This document shows positions 26,076 to 33,636 of a DNA stretch of 64,000 nt, in pieces (position 1 is the first letter of the stretch; the number at the start of each line of letters is the position of its first letter). The DNA comes from Thermaurantimonas sp046299575 (lineage in GTDB: Bacteria > Bacteroidota > Bacteroidia > Flavobacteriales > Schleiferiaceae), in the NCBI RefSeq assembly GCF_046299575.1, contig NZ_JBKBHX010000002.1, forward strand, positions 310,001 through 374,000, written 5' to 3'. The notes below the pieces were generated by a model. It did not search any database, was not told the DNA's origin, and was given only the letters and a program-made list of their open reading frames with translations. The position numbers and the translations under genes were made by a program.

Positions 26076-26943
26076 AAATTTGCTCCTTCAGATATTTCTA
26101 ACCTTAGCTGCACTTTCAGGTCTAAGTCAGCGCGTAGAGTTAGAGCCTGTGTGTAAACTTCCCAAAGCGCTCAACGAAAATTCCGGAATGGTCGCCTGGG
26201 GCGATACTCTTTTATGGCTTATTAATGATAGTGGCAATGATCCAATACTTTATGCAATAAATACAAAGTGTGAAATTCTAAAAGAAATTTGGATAAAAGG
26301 AGCGGAAAATATCGATTGGGAAGAGCTAGCTGAAGACCTTGAAGGAAATATTTTTATCGGTGATATTGGCAATAATTCCAATAAACGAGAAACTTTATCC
26401 ATATATAAAATTTCAAAGAGGGACCTTATTCAGTTTCCCGATTCTGTTCAGCCCATAGAAACCATTTGCTTTTTTTATAGCAATCAGCAAGATTTTCCAC
26501 CCGAAAAATCTAAAAGATATTTCGATGCTGAGGCTCTTTTTTATTACAACGATTCACTCACTTTGGTTACAAAAAATCGTACAGAACCCTTTGATGGTAA
26601 AGCTTATGTATATCGAATACCGATCAAAGGAGGAAATCATCGGTTGTTTCCAGCTGATTCGCTTTTTACAGGGTTGGGATTAATGGAGTTACATTGGATA
26701 GCTGGAGGAGACCTATTAAAAGATGATAAAATTCTCTTGTTAGGTTATGACAAAGTATTTCTAACGATCATAAAAGAATTAAAAAAAATAAAATCTATTG
26801 ACCTTGGAATGTGGAAACAATTTGAGTCGATCGCTGTAGGTGAAAAATTTATTTTTATTTCAAATGAGAAAAATCGAAAAAATAAACCGGTTTTATATAA
26901 AATTTCGGTGAAAGATATTGAACAATTATTTGATGAATTTTAA
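26056..26943 (+). CDS. Secreted beta-propeller-like protein of unknown function
   Basis: A 295-residue exported protein with a signal peptide ending near LSGLSQ (about residue 24). The mature part has repeated short beta segments: ALNENSGMVAWGDTLLWLINDSGN, shown here as NENSGMV and WLINDSGN, then DWEELAEDLEGNIFIGDIGNN, seen as DWEELAED and IFIGDIGNN. These resemble a Bacteroidota propeller family with an NDSG and GDxGNN signature and no assigned activity. No lipobox and no C-terminal sorting domain are seen. ATG 26056 overlaps the end of the queA-like gene by 20 bases and is preferred over 26038 because the signal peptide starts there. It is convergent with the small repeat gene; the stops overlap. 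Confidence 0.65.
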   Translation: MPILQFKNLLLQIFLTLAALSGLSQRVELEPVCKLPKALNENSGMVAWGDTLLWLINDSGNDPILYAINTKCEILKEIWIKGAENIDWEELAEDLEGNIFIGDIGNNSNKRETLSIYKISKRDLIQFPDSVQPIETICFFYSNQQDFPPEKSKRYFDAEALFYYNDSLTLVTKNRTEPFDGKAYVYRIPIKGGNHRLFPADSLFTGLGLMELHWIAGGDLLKDDKILLLGYDKVFLTIIKELKKIKSIDLGMWKQFESIAVGEKFIFISNEKNRKNKPVLYKISVKDIEQLFDEF

Positions 26944-27185
26944 GATTTTTTGCTTCTATTTTTTGCTCTTTCGAGTGTCATATTTCGATAATTTTCATCT
27001 TCATGATAGCGCTTTTTAGCGCGTTTCAAAACTTTTTCTCTGTATTCTTCGTTTGTATGATATAATTCTCTGTATTTAGCTTTAATTTTTTCGCGATAGT
27101 TCTCGTCGTTTTGATATTTTTCTTTCAGTTTCGACAGAATCTTTTCTTTGTTTTTTTGATAATATGACTCTTTTTGTTGACTCAT
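26940..27185 (-). CDS. Small charged repeat protein
   Basis: I do not recognise a function. The 81-residue product is composed largely of charged and Tyr residues, with tandem units of about 18 residues of the form Y-x-x-(D/N)-E-x-Y-R-x-K-x-x-x-(R/K)-A-K: YQNDENYREKIKAKYRE, YHTNEEYREKVLKRAKK, YHEDENYRNMTLERAKN. It should be wholly helical and strongly basic. The start at 27185 (MSQQ) is preferred over an upstream in-frame start at 27206. The repeat periodicity argues that it is a real coding sequence. It overlaps the stop of the convergent upstream gene by 4 bases. Confidence 0.55.
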   Translation of the reverse strand: MSQQKESYYQKNKEKILSKLKEKYQNDENYREKIKAKYRELYHTNEEYREKVLKRAKKRYHEDENYRNMTLERAKNRSKKS

Positions 27186-27331
27186 TTTGACAAGTCTTTG
27201 ACACAAAATACGCTATTAATGCTTTTTTATAAACGTGTTAATTAGTGAAGTGGAAATCAAATCTTATGAAAACCGTTAAAATTCTTTCTAAAAATGTTTA
27301 AAATTTGATTTAAAACAATTTCACTTAAAAC

Positions 27332-27391
27332 CTTGTGTAAGTAGCGAGTGTTTGAAAAATTGGTTTTTTACTTAATGACAACTTACACAAG
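27332..27391. repeat. Perfect 11-bp inverted repeat upstream of uvrB
   Basis: CTTGTGTAAGT (27332-27342) and its exact reverse complement ACTTACACAAG (27381-27391) are separated by 38 bases and lie 30-70 bases upstream of the candidate uvrB -7 box. The spacing suggests two binding half-sites or a long hairpin; no T-run follows, so it is not a terminator. Confidence 0.6.
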
Positions 27392-27422
27392 TTTAAGCTC
27401 ATTTTTACCTTTAGTTTAATCG

Positions 27423-27430
27423 TAGTTTTG
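27423..27430 (+). promoter_or_regulatory. Candidate -7 box of uvrB-ribD
   Basis: TAGTTTTG matches TAnnTTTG exactly, 23 bases before the uvrB ATG at 27454. The -33 region (TTTAAG around 27392-27397) is weak, consistent with a regulated promoter. Confidence 0.45.
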
Positions 27431-27453
27431 CATACTTTTACCTGTCGAGACGT

Positions 27454-29466
27454 ATGAATTTTCAATTAGAGGCGCCATATAAGCCCACAGGAGATCAACC
27501 TGAGGCCATTCGTCAACTGGTCGAAGGTGTAATGCGGGGCGAAAGGGCTCAGACCTTACTTGGCGTCACAGGCTCTGGTAAAACCTTTACGATGGCCAAC
27601 GTAATCGAGCAAGTACAGAGGCCGACCTTAGTGCTCAGCCATAATAAAACCCTTGCGGCTCAACTCTTTGGAGAGTTCAAGCAATTCTTTCCTAAAAATG
27701 CGGTGGAATACTTCGTATCATATTACGATTACTATCAACCTGAAGCATATATTCCTACAACGAATACCTACATTGAAAAGGATTTATCGATTAACGAAGA
27801 AATAGAAAAACTGAGGCTAAGCACCACTTCAGCCTTGCTCAGCGGGCGAAGGGATGTGTTAGTAGTAGCGTCGGTGAGCTGTCTGTATGGTATTGGAAAT
27901 CCCGAAGAATTCAGCAAAGGGGTTATTGAATTGCATAAGGGGCAAGCAATATCCCGCACAAAACTCTTGCATCTCTTTGTCAGCTCTTTATACAGCCGCA
28001 CAACCCATGAATTTGGAAGAGGGAGATTTCGCGTAAAAGGCGATGTTGTTGATATTTTTCCGGCTTACAGCGACTATGCCATTCGGATCCACTTTTGGGG
28101 TAATGAAATTGAACTCCTCGAGGAGATTGATCCTGTGGATGGAACTATTCTATCGGAGTTTGAAAGGGTGCGCATTTATCCGGCCAATATTTTTATGACC
28201 TCTCCAGTCAGGTTGCAAGAGGCCATTCGCCAAATACAAGATGACCTCGTGAAACAAATAGATTTCTTTTTAAGACAAGGCAAGCCATTGGAAGCCAAAC
28301 GATTAGAGGAACGCACCAACTTTGATCTAGAGATGATCAAAGAGCTGGGCTACTGCAGTGGTATTGAGAACTACTCACGTTACCTCGATGGCCGGGCTCC
28401 GGGTACACGACCTTTCTGTTTGATCGATTACTTCCCGAAAGATTGGCTGTTGATCGTAGACGAAAGTCACGTTACGGTGCCGCAAGTGCGCGCCATGTAC
28501 GGAGGTGACCGAAGTCGTAAGGAAACTTTGGTAGAATATGGATTTCGGCTACCAGCTGCCCTTGACAACCGTCCCTTGCGATTTGAGGAGTTTGAATCGC
28601 TGATCAATCAAGTCATCTTCGTTAGTGCTACACCGGGAGAATATGAATTAAAAGCCTCGGGCGGTGTGATCGTGGAGCAACTCATTCGCCCCACAGGCAT
28701 GCTCGATCCAATCATCGAGGTTCGACCAACGGCCAATCAGATCGACGATCTGATGGATGAAATTCAAAAACGCGTCGAATTAGACGAGCGTGTACTTGTA
28801 ACTACCCTGACTAAGCGGATGGCCGAGGAATTATATAAATATTTTTCGCGCTATGGAATACGGTGTCGGTATATACATTCCGATGTAGATACGCTCGAGC
28901 GGGTTGAAATATTACGTGACTTGCGAATGGGCCTTTTTGATGTACTCATAGGCGTTAACCTTTTGCGTGAAGGTCTTGATTTGCCAGAGGTCTCTTTGGT
29001 TGCCATATTAGATGCTGATAAAGAAGGGTTCCTTCGCAATGAGCGCTCGCTGGTCCAAACCATTGGACGCGCTGCTCGGCATCCCAACGGCATGGCCATT
29101 ATGTATGCCGACACCATAACAGAGAGCATGCAGCGCACCATTGACGAAACCAACCGACGAAGGGCCTATCAAAGCGAATATAACGCTCGTCACGGTATCA
29201 CGCCTAAGGTGCTGCAGAAGTCATTTGATACGCACCTGCCTATTGCTTCTCGCTCATCTAAGGCTGCTGAATCAGAAAGTGTTTTTACCGTGGCTGAACC
29301 CGAAGCTGAGTTTCTGATGTCGCCTGAATCCTTGCGCAAGCAGATTGATAAAACCCGCAAAGAAATGGAGCAGGCGGCTAAAGCGCTTGATTTTATTACT
29401 GCTGCCCAATTGCGCGATAAAATGCTATCGCTTGAGGCTAAACTTAAAGAAATGTCGCGAGCCTGA
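27454..29466 (+). CDS. uvrB: Excinuclease ABC subunit B
   Basis: UvrB is the damage-verifying helicase-like subunit of nucleotide excision repair; it receives lesions from UvrA and recruits UvrC. The 670-residue product is full length. It shows Walker A GVTGSGKT (37-44), the beta-hairpin region YYDYYQPEAYIP that probes the strand, DESHVTVPQ (motif II region), LLREGLDLPEVSLVAILDAD and QTIGRAARH (motifs V-VI). The UvrC-binding UVR coiled coil is at the C-terminus (LRKQIDKTRKEMEQAAKAL). A perfect inverted repeat precedes it. The stop overlaps the ribD start (TGATG, 29464-29468). Confidence 0.98.
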   Translation: MNFQLEAPYKPTGDQPEAIRQLVEGVMRGERAQTLLGVTGSGKTFTMANVIEQVQRPTLVLSHNKTLAAQLFGEFKQFFPKNAVEYFVSYYDYYQPEAYIPTTNTYIEKDLSINEEIEKLRLSTTSALLSGRRDVLVVASVSCLYGIGNPEEFSKGVIELHKGQAISRTKLLHLFVSSLYSRTTHEFGRGRFRVKGDVVDIFPAYSDYAIRIHFWGNEIELLEEIDPVDGTILSEFERVRIYPANIFMTSPVRLQEAIRQIQDDLVKQIDFFLRQGKPLEAKRLEERTNFDLEMIKELGYCSGIENYSRYLDGRAPGTRPFCLIDYFPKDWLLIVDESHVTVPQVRAMYGGDRSRKETLVEYGFRLPAALDNRPLRFEEFESLINQVIFVSATPGEYELKASGGVIVEQLIRPTGMLDPIIEVRPTANQIDDLMDEIQKRVELDERVLVTTLTKRMAEELYKYFSRYGIRCRYIHSDVDTLERVEILRDLRMGLFDVLIGVNLLREGLDLPEVSLVAILDADKEGFLRNERSLVQTIGRAARHPNGMAIMYADTITESMQRTIDETNRRRAYQSEYNARHGITPKVLQKSFDTHLPIASRSSKAAESESVFTVAEPEAEFLMSPESLRKQIDKTRKEMEQAAKALDFITAAQLRDKMLSLEAKLKEMSRA

Positions 29467-30557
29467 TGGATGAGCATTCGATCTACATGCATCGATGTTT
29501 CCAACTTGCCTTACATGGCATTTATACAGCTCGACCCAATCCTATGGTTGGGGCAGTAATTGTAAAGGACGGGCGAATTATAGGTGAAGGCTGGCATCGT
29601 CAGCCTGGTGAGCCTCACGCCGAGGTGATGGCCATTCGTTCGGTAAAAGATGAAAATCTGTTATCCAAATCTACCCTCTACGTCAATCTTGAGCCATGCT
29701 CACACTACGGCCGTACACCGCCGTGTTCGCTTCTGATCATAGAGAAAAAAATCCCCAAAGTTGTCATTTCCAACACCGACCCAAACCCTCTGGTTTCAGG
29801 AAATGGTATTCGAATGCTTCAGGCTAATGGGGTGGACGTGATTTCCGGCATTGAGGAAGACATTGGATGGGAACTAAACAGACATTTCTTTACGTATCAT
29901 ACACATAAGCGTCCATATATTCACCTTAAATGGGCGGAATCCGCTGATGGATTTATTGCACCGGAAAGTAAAGACTTGGCTGAGCCCTTTGTGATCAGCA
30001 GTGCACAGTCACTTAGGCTTGCTCATCATCTTAGGGCTTCTAATCAGGCTATATTAATTGGCTCTGCTACCGCGGCAGCCGACAATCCTTCATTGACTAC
30101 ACGGTATGTGGCGGGGCCCGATCCGCTGCGTTTTGTCATAGACCGATACCGCAAATTGCCTGATACTTTACAACTCTTCCAATCAGAAACTCCTGCGGTC
30201 AGAATTGTGGATAAAAAATATGCTCAATCGAACGATATAGCCTTGAAAATGGATTCGGAGTGGGGTTGGTTGCATGACCTTATGAAAATCTTATACGAAC
30301 AATATATCCAAAGTCTGCAAGTAGAGGGAGGTACATCTGTGCTACATGCCTTTATCCGGCATAAATTATGGGATGAAGCATGGCTTATAAAACCCCCGAC
30401 CATATTGTCAAAGGGAATTTCAGGGCCGGACATTGGGCCTCTTTGGCATAGTTTCAACTACAAATTTTGCGCAGGCCAAGATATTGTTTTTGTTTTTAAA
30501 AATAGAACATATTCCCAAAAAAGAATAGTTTCCAATCCCACATTTAGGGAATATTAA
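29466..30557 (+). CDS. ribD: Riboflavin biosynthesis deaminase/reductase RibD
   Basis: Bifunctional enzyme for the second and third steps of riboflavin synthesis. The N-terminal cytidine-deaminase-like domain has zinc ligands H51 (HAE, E53 general acid/base), C78 and C87 (PCSHYGRTPPC). The C-terminal reductase domain (about 145-360) has LKWAESADGFIA and the NADPH-binding VEGGTSVLHAFI. At 363 residues it is of normal length. It is translationally coupled to uvrB by a one-base overlap, an unusual pairing of DNA repair with flavin synthesis; ribH lies separately at 40691. Confidence 0.95.
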   Translation: MDEHSIYMHRCFQLALHGIYTARPNPMVGAVIVKDGRIIGEGWHRQPGEPHAEVMAIRSVKDENLLSKSTLYVNLEPCSHYGRTPPCSLLIIEKKIPKVVISNTDPNPLVSGNGIRMLQANGVDVISGIEEDIGWELNRHFFTYHTHKRPYIHLKWAESADGFIAPESKDLAEPFVISSAQSLRLAHHLRASNQAILIGSATAAADNPSLTTRYVAGPDPLRFVIDRYRKLPDTLQLFQSETPAVRIVDKKYAQSNDIALKMDSEWGWLHDLMKILYEQYIQSLQVEGGTSVLHAFIRHKLWDEAWLIKPPTILSKGISGPDIGPLWHSFNYKFCAGQDIVFVFKNRTYSQKRIVSNPTFREY

Positions 30558-30643
30558 ACTATGTAAGTGATTTATATACAGTATTTAAGTGGGATTAATT
30601 GTTTCGTTCAAAACAAGTTTACCAAGAGAGGAATATTTTTTGA

Positions 30644-30651
30644 TAAATTTG
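30644..30651 (+). promoter_or_regulatory. Candidate -7 box of the glycoside hydrolase gene
   Basis: TAAATTTG matches TAnnTTTG exactly, 16 bases before ATG 30668. TTTA at 30618-30621 is a poor -33 candidate, 22 bases upstream. Confidence 0.42.
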
Positions 30652-30667
30652 TTAAAAATTCATTTAA

Positions 30668-33310
30668 ATGAAAAAAAATGTTTGGGCGTGGATTGTAGTC
30701 GGAATCTTTGCTAGTGAGAATTTAAGCGCTCAGATGATTGAGGGCTATGTACGCAATAAGTGGGCACAGCCTGTACCGAACGCAAGTCTTCAATTTACAT
30801 CCCTTTCATCGGGAAAGACTTTTACAGCCCGGTCCGATGCGAATGGCTTCTATCGATTGAATTTGCCTTTTTTTGAAAAAGAATCTGAAAACCGGCCTTT
30901 TGTGGTCTTTGATGTATTTCCCAATCCATTCAGCCGTGAGACCAATTATATCATTTATGCTTTAAGGCCAGTGCGGGCCAATGTGTCAGTAATCAATCGC
31001 ATTGGGCAGGTTGTGCGCCAACTTCACAACGGTCCGCTAAAGGAGGAGTACAATTATTTCACCTGGGATGGCCGCGACCAGACCGGTGCAGAAGTGCCGG
31101 AGGGCATGTACATTATTCAAATTACATCTGGTAAGACTATCATAGCTAAGAAAGTGCTGAAATTATCCAATGCCCCGTCAGGTGGTTCAGGTGCTGGTAA
31201 TCTCGATCCCGAAGTATTGTTTGAGAATGTAATGGCTTCTTATCAAGTGACTATAGAGGCACAGGGATACAAAAAACATCAGCATCCGCGCCTTGTACCT
31301 CAAGGTAAGACTACTCATAATTGGGTACTTTTCAAAGAAGATACTTTGCCCTTTAAAACAGTGGATCATTACCTGGCAATTCGTCAGCCCGACGATCAGC
31401 ATAAGCCATTCTTTATCAATGGAATAAATTTAGGAATTGCAACACCAGGTACCAATCCGGGCAATTTGGCCGCGACTAAAGAAGAATACAGACGTTGGTT
31501 ACAGTTAATTTGGGAAGCCGGTTTCAACTCGATTCGTACCTATACCATCCATTTTCCAAGGTTTTATGAGGTTTTGGACGAATTTAACAGGGATCATATC
31601 GAGCGACCTCTATGGCTGGTGCAAGGTATTTGGCTTGATGATGAGGAAATCACCGGAAACTTATATGACAAAACGGAGGAATACGAAGGCGATATTGAAG
31701 AGGTAATAGACGCTATGCATGGCAACAGAACTATTCCCGAGCGCAAAGGTCGTGCAAGCGGTACTTACAGTATTGACGTATCCAACTGGATACTTGCATG
31801 GATGCTCGGACGGGAAGTATCGCCGGATGAAGTAATAATTACTGATTCATTAAATGCTCATATTCGCTTTTACAAAGGAGATTTTGTCGAAATAGAAGAT
31901 TCAGCTTCCCCTTCTGAAGCTTGGTTTACACGAATGATTGATCACGCTGCAAAATGGGAAAAGGAAAAATACAACGTGGAAAGACCAATCGGAAACAGTA
32001 GCTGGCCGACCTTAGATCCTCTGCATCACCCCACGGAACTCCCCGAACTGTCTGACGAAGACATTGCTCAGATAGATTTGAAACGGCTTAAACATGTTCG
32101 ATTTCAGGGGGGATATTTTGCAAGTTATCACGCATATCCATATTATCCTGATTTTATTAGTATGGAGCCGGATTTTCAGCAGTTTTCGGATAGCTACGGC
32201 CCAAATAGCTACATCGGATATCTGACTGCCCTGAAAACTCATTATGGAAATAAGCCTTTACTTCTGGGTGAGTATGGCGTGCCGTCTTCATGGGGCAATG
32301 CCTCATACGCACACAGCGGGATGAATCATGGTGGCCACACCGAATCTGAGCAAGCATTTTACAACATTCGTATGTTAAAAAACATTCATCAAACCCACTG
32401 TGCCGGTGGATTTCTTTTTGCTTGGATGGACGAGTGGTTCAAAACCATGTGGTACACCAATCCTTACGGGCCTGTAAGAGAAAGAAGAGCTCTCTGGCAT
32501 AATGTGGTGAGCGCAGAAGAAAATTTTGGATTGCTGGCTTTTGAAACAGATTCGCCAACTTTTAAGACATGGCCATCCGTGTCCAACCCATGCTTTACTC
32601 TTTTGGAATTTGACTATGGTCAGAATTTTTTCTTCATTCACGCTAAACTCTCATCCCCGCTAAATGATACCGATGTAATTTGGTTTGGAATAGATACATA
32701 TGATAGAAATTTAGGAGAATCCATCCTTCCAAACGGGCAAATCCTAACCAATAGTCGCGCTGAGTTCGCCTTAAAAATCACAAAAGACAAAGCAAGACTG
32801 TATGTGACTGAGGCATACAATCCCTTTGCGATTAACATCTTTCATATAGATTCCACCTTTGCCAAGCCTGAATCTGTATGGCATTCGACCAAAACAGATG
32901 GAGCGCCTTGGGACATTTTGAGATTTACAAATGGATTTCGCGAATTTGAAGTCGATACCATCGGTCATTTACATGTGCGTCAGCCTGGTGATAAGCCCGA
33001 AATCAACCACGCTGTTATTTGGCTTAATCCAGCAGAATTTCTGGTAAGACTACCTTGGACATATATTTTGGTCGCAGACCCTAGCGACCATCAGGTCGTA
33101 CACGATTTTAGAGGTACTCTTCAAAATGAGCGTAGAACTACAGACGGAATATTTATTACAGCTTTTCGCAATTCGGGATGTCGCCTGTCATCTCAGGACA
33201 GAATGCTCTGGCCTCGCTGGGACAAGGCATGGCCCTATAAAGAGCGATTGAAGGAAAGCTACTTTATCACGAAAGAAGAAAATAAAACCTTGGATTTAAA
33301 ACCTTTTTAA
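30668..33310 (+). CDS. Secreted TIM-barrel glycoside hydrolase-like protein with an internal T9SS/FlgD-like domain
   Basis: An 880-residue exported protein. Signal peptide: 1-22 (ending LSAQ). Residues 23-66 (IEGYVRNKWAQPVPNASL, DANGFYRLNL) begin a carboxypeptidase-regulatory-like domain that appears to resume at about 190-222 (YQVTIEAQGY, TTHNWVLF). Between them, about 80-167, lies a domain with all hallmarks of a T9SS sorting/FlgD-like module (FPNPF, INRIGQVVRQL, WDGRDQTG, GMYIIQI, KKVLKL). The catalytic region (about 247-690) has FFINGINLG, FNSIRTYTIH, WLVQGIW, WPTLDPLHHPTE and LLLGEYGVPSSWG with the likely nucleophile E535. It resembles a family of uncharacterised GH2/GH72-like barrels. 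Substrate unknown; the deacetylase gene nearby suggests an aminosugar polymer. Confidence 0.78.
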   Translation: MKKNVWAWIVVGIFASENLSAQMIEGYVRNKWAQPVPNASLQFTSLSSGKTFTARSDANGFYRLNLPFFEKESENRPFVVFDVFPNPFSRETNYIIYALRPVRANVSVINRIGQVVRQLHNGPLKEEYNYFTWDGRDQTGAEVPEGMYIIQITSGKTIIAKKVLKLSNAPSGGSGAGNLDPEVLFENVMASYQVTIEAQGYKKHQHPRLVPQGKTTHNWVLFKEDTLPFKTVDHYLAIRQPDDQHKPFFINGINLGIATPGTNPGNLAATKEEYRRWLQLIWEAGFNSIRTYTIHFPRFYEVLDEFNRDHIERPLWLVQGIWLDDEEITGNLYDKTEEYEGDIEEVIDAMHGNRTIPERKGRASGTYSIDVSNWILAWMLGREVSPDEVIITDSLNAHIRFYKGDFVEIEDSASPSEAWFTRMIDHAAKWEKEKYNVERPIGNSSWPTLDPLHHPTELPELSDEDIAQIDLKRLKHVRFQGGYFASYHAYPYYPDFISMEPDFQQFSDSYGPNSYIGYLTALKTHYGNKPLLLGEYGVPSSWGNASYAHSGMNHGGHTESEQAFYNIRMLKNIHQTHCAGGFLFAWMDEWFKTMWYTNPYGPVRERRALWHNVVSAEENFGLLAFETDSPTFKTWPSVSNPCFTLLEFDYGQNFFFIHAKLSSPLNDTDVIWFGIDTYDRNLGESILPNGQILTNSRAEFALKITKDKARLYVTEAYNPFAINIFHIDSTFAKPESVWHSTKTDGAPWDILRFTNGFREFEVDTIGHLHVRQPGDKPEINHAVIWLNPAEFLVRLPWTYILVADPSDHQVVHDFRGTLQNERRTTDGIFITAFRNSGCRLSSQDRMLWPRWDKAWPYKERLKESYFITKEENKTLDLKPF

Positions 33311-33368
33311 AATAATATTAACAAATCAATTAGATATTCTTATTACTTTTGAAATAATTAAAAATTTA

Positions 33369-33632
33369 ATGGAAGATTTTCTAATCTTTTTTCTTTGTTC
33401 AAATTTGTCTTTATCTCAAATAAAAACTATTTTAATTAGATGGATTTGTCTAGGCAATTATGTAGAACCAGAATGTCTTTTTTTTAATGAGATTAATAAT
33501 AAATTTTGTAATAAAGCAGATATTCATGATAATTTCTTTATTTATGATATATCTTTCTTAGATAAAGGTACTTATATATTAAAAATTACATGTGATGACC
33601 ATGTCTATTTTAAAAAGATACAAAAAATATAA
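33369..33632 (+). CDS. Orphan mini-protein: signal-like N-terminus plus half a T9SS sorting domain (possibly a gene remnant)
   Basis: An 87-residue reading frame of extreme AT content (about 21% GC over 33421-33600). Residues 3-17 look like a short signal peptide (FLIFFLCSNLSLSQ). Residues about 40-87 match the second half of a T9SS type A sorting domain (FNEINNK, IYDISFLDKGTYILKI, KKIQKI). There is no cargo domain between them. It ends 4 bases before the start of the deacetylase gene. It may be an expressed small secreted protein or the fused ends of a third paralogue whose middle was deleted. The sorting-like signal makes pure chance unlikely. Confidence 0.45.
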   Translation: MEDFLIFFLCSNLSLSQIKTILIRWICLGNYVEPECLFFNEINNKFCNKADIHDNFFIYDISFLDKGTYILKITCDDHVYFKKIQKI

Positions 33633-33636
33633 ATCT

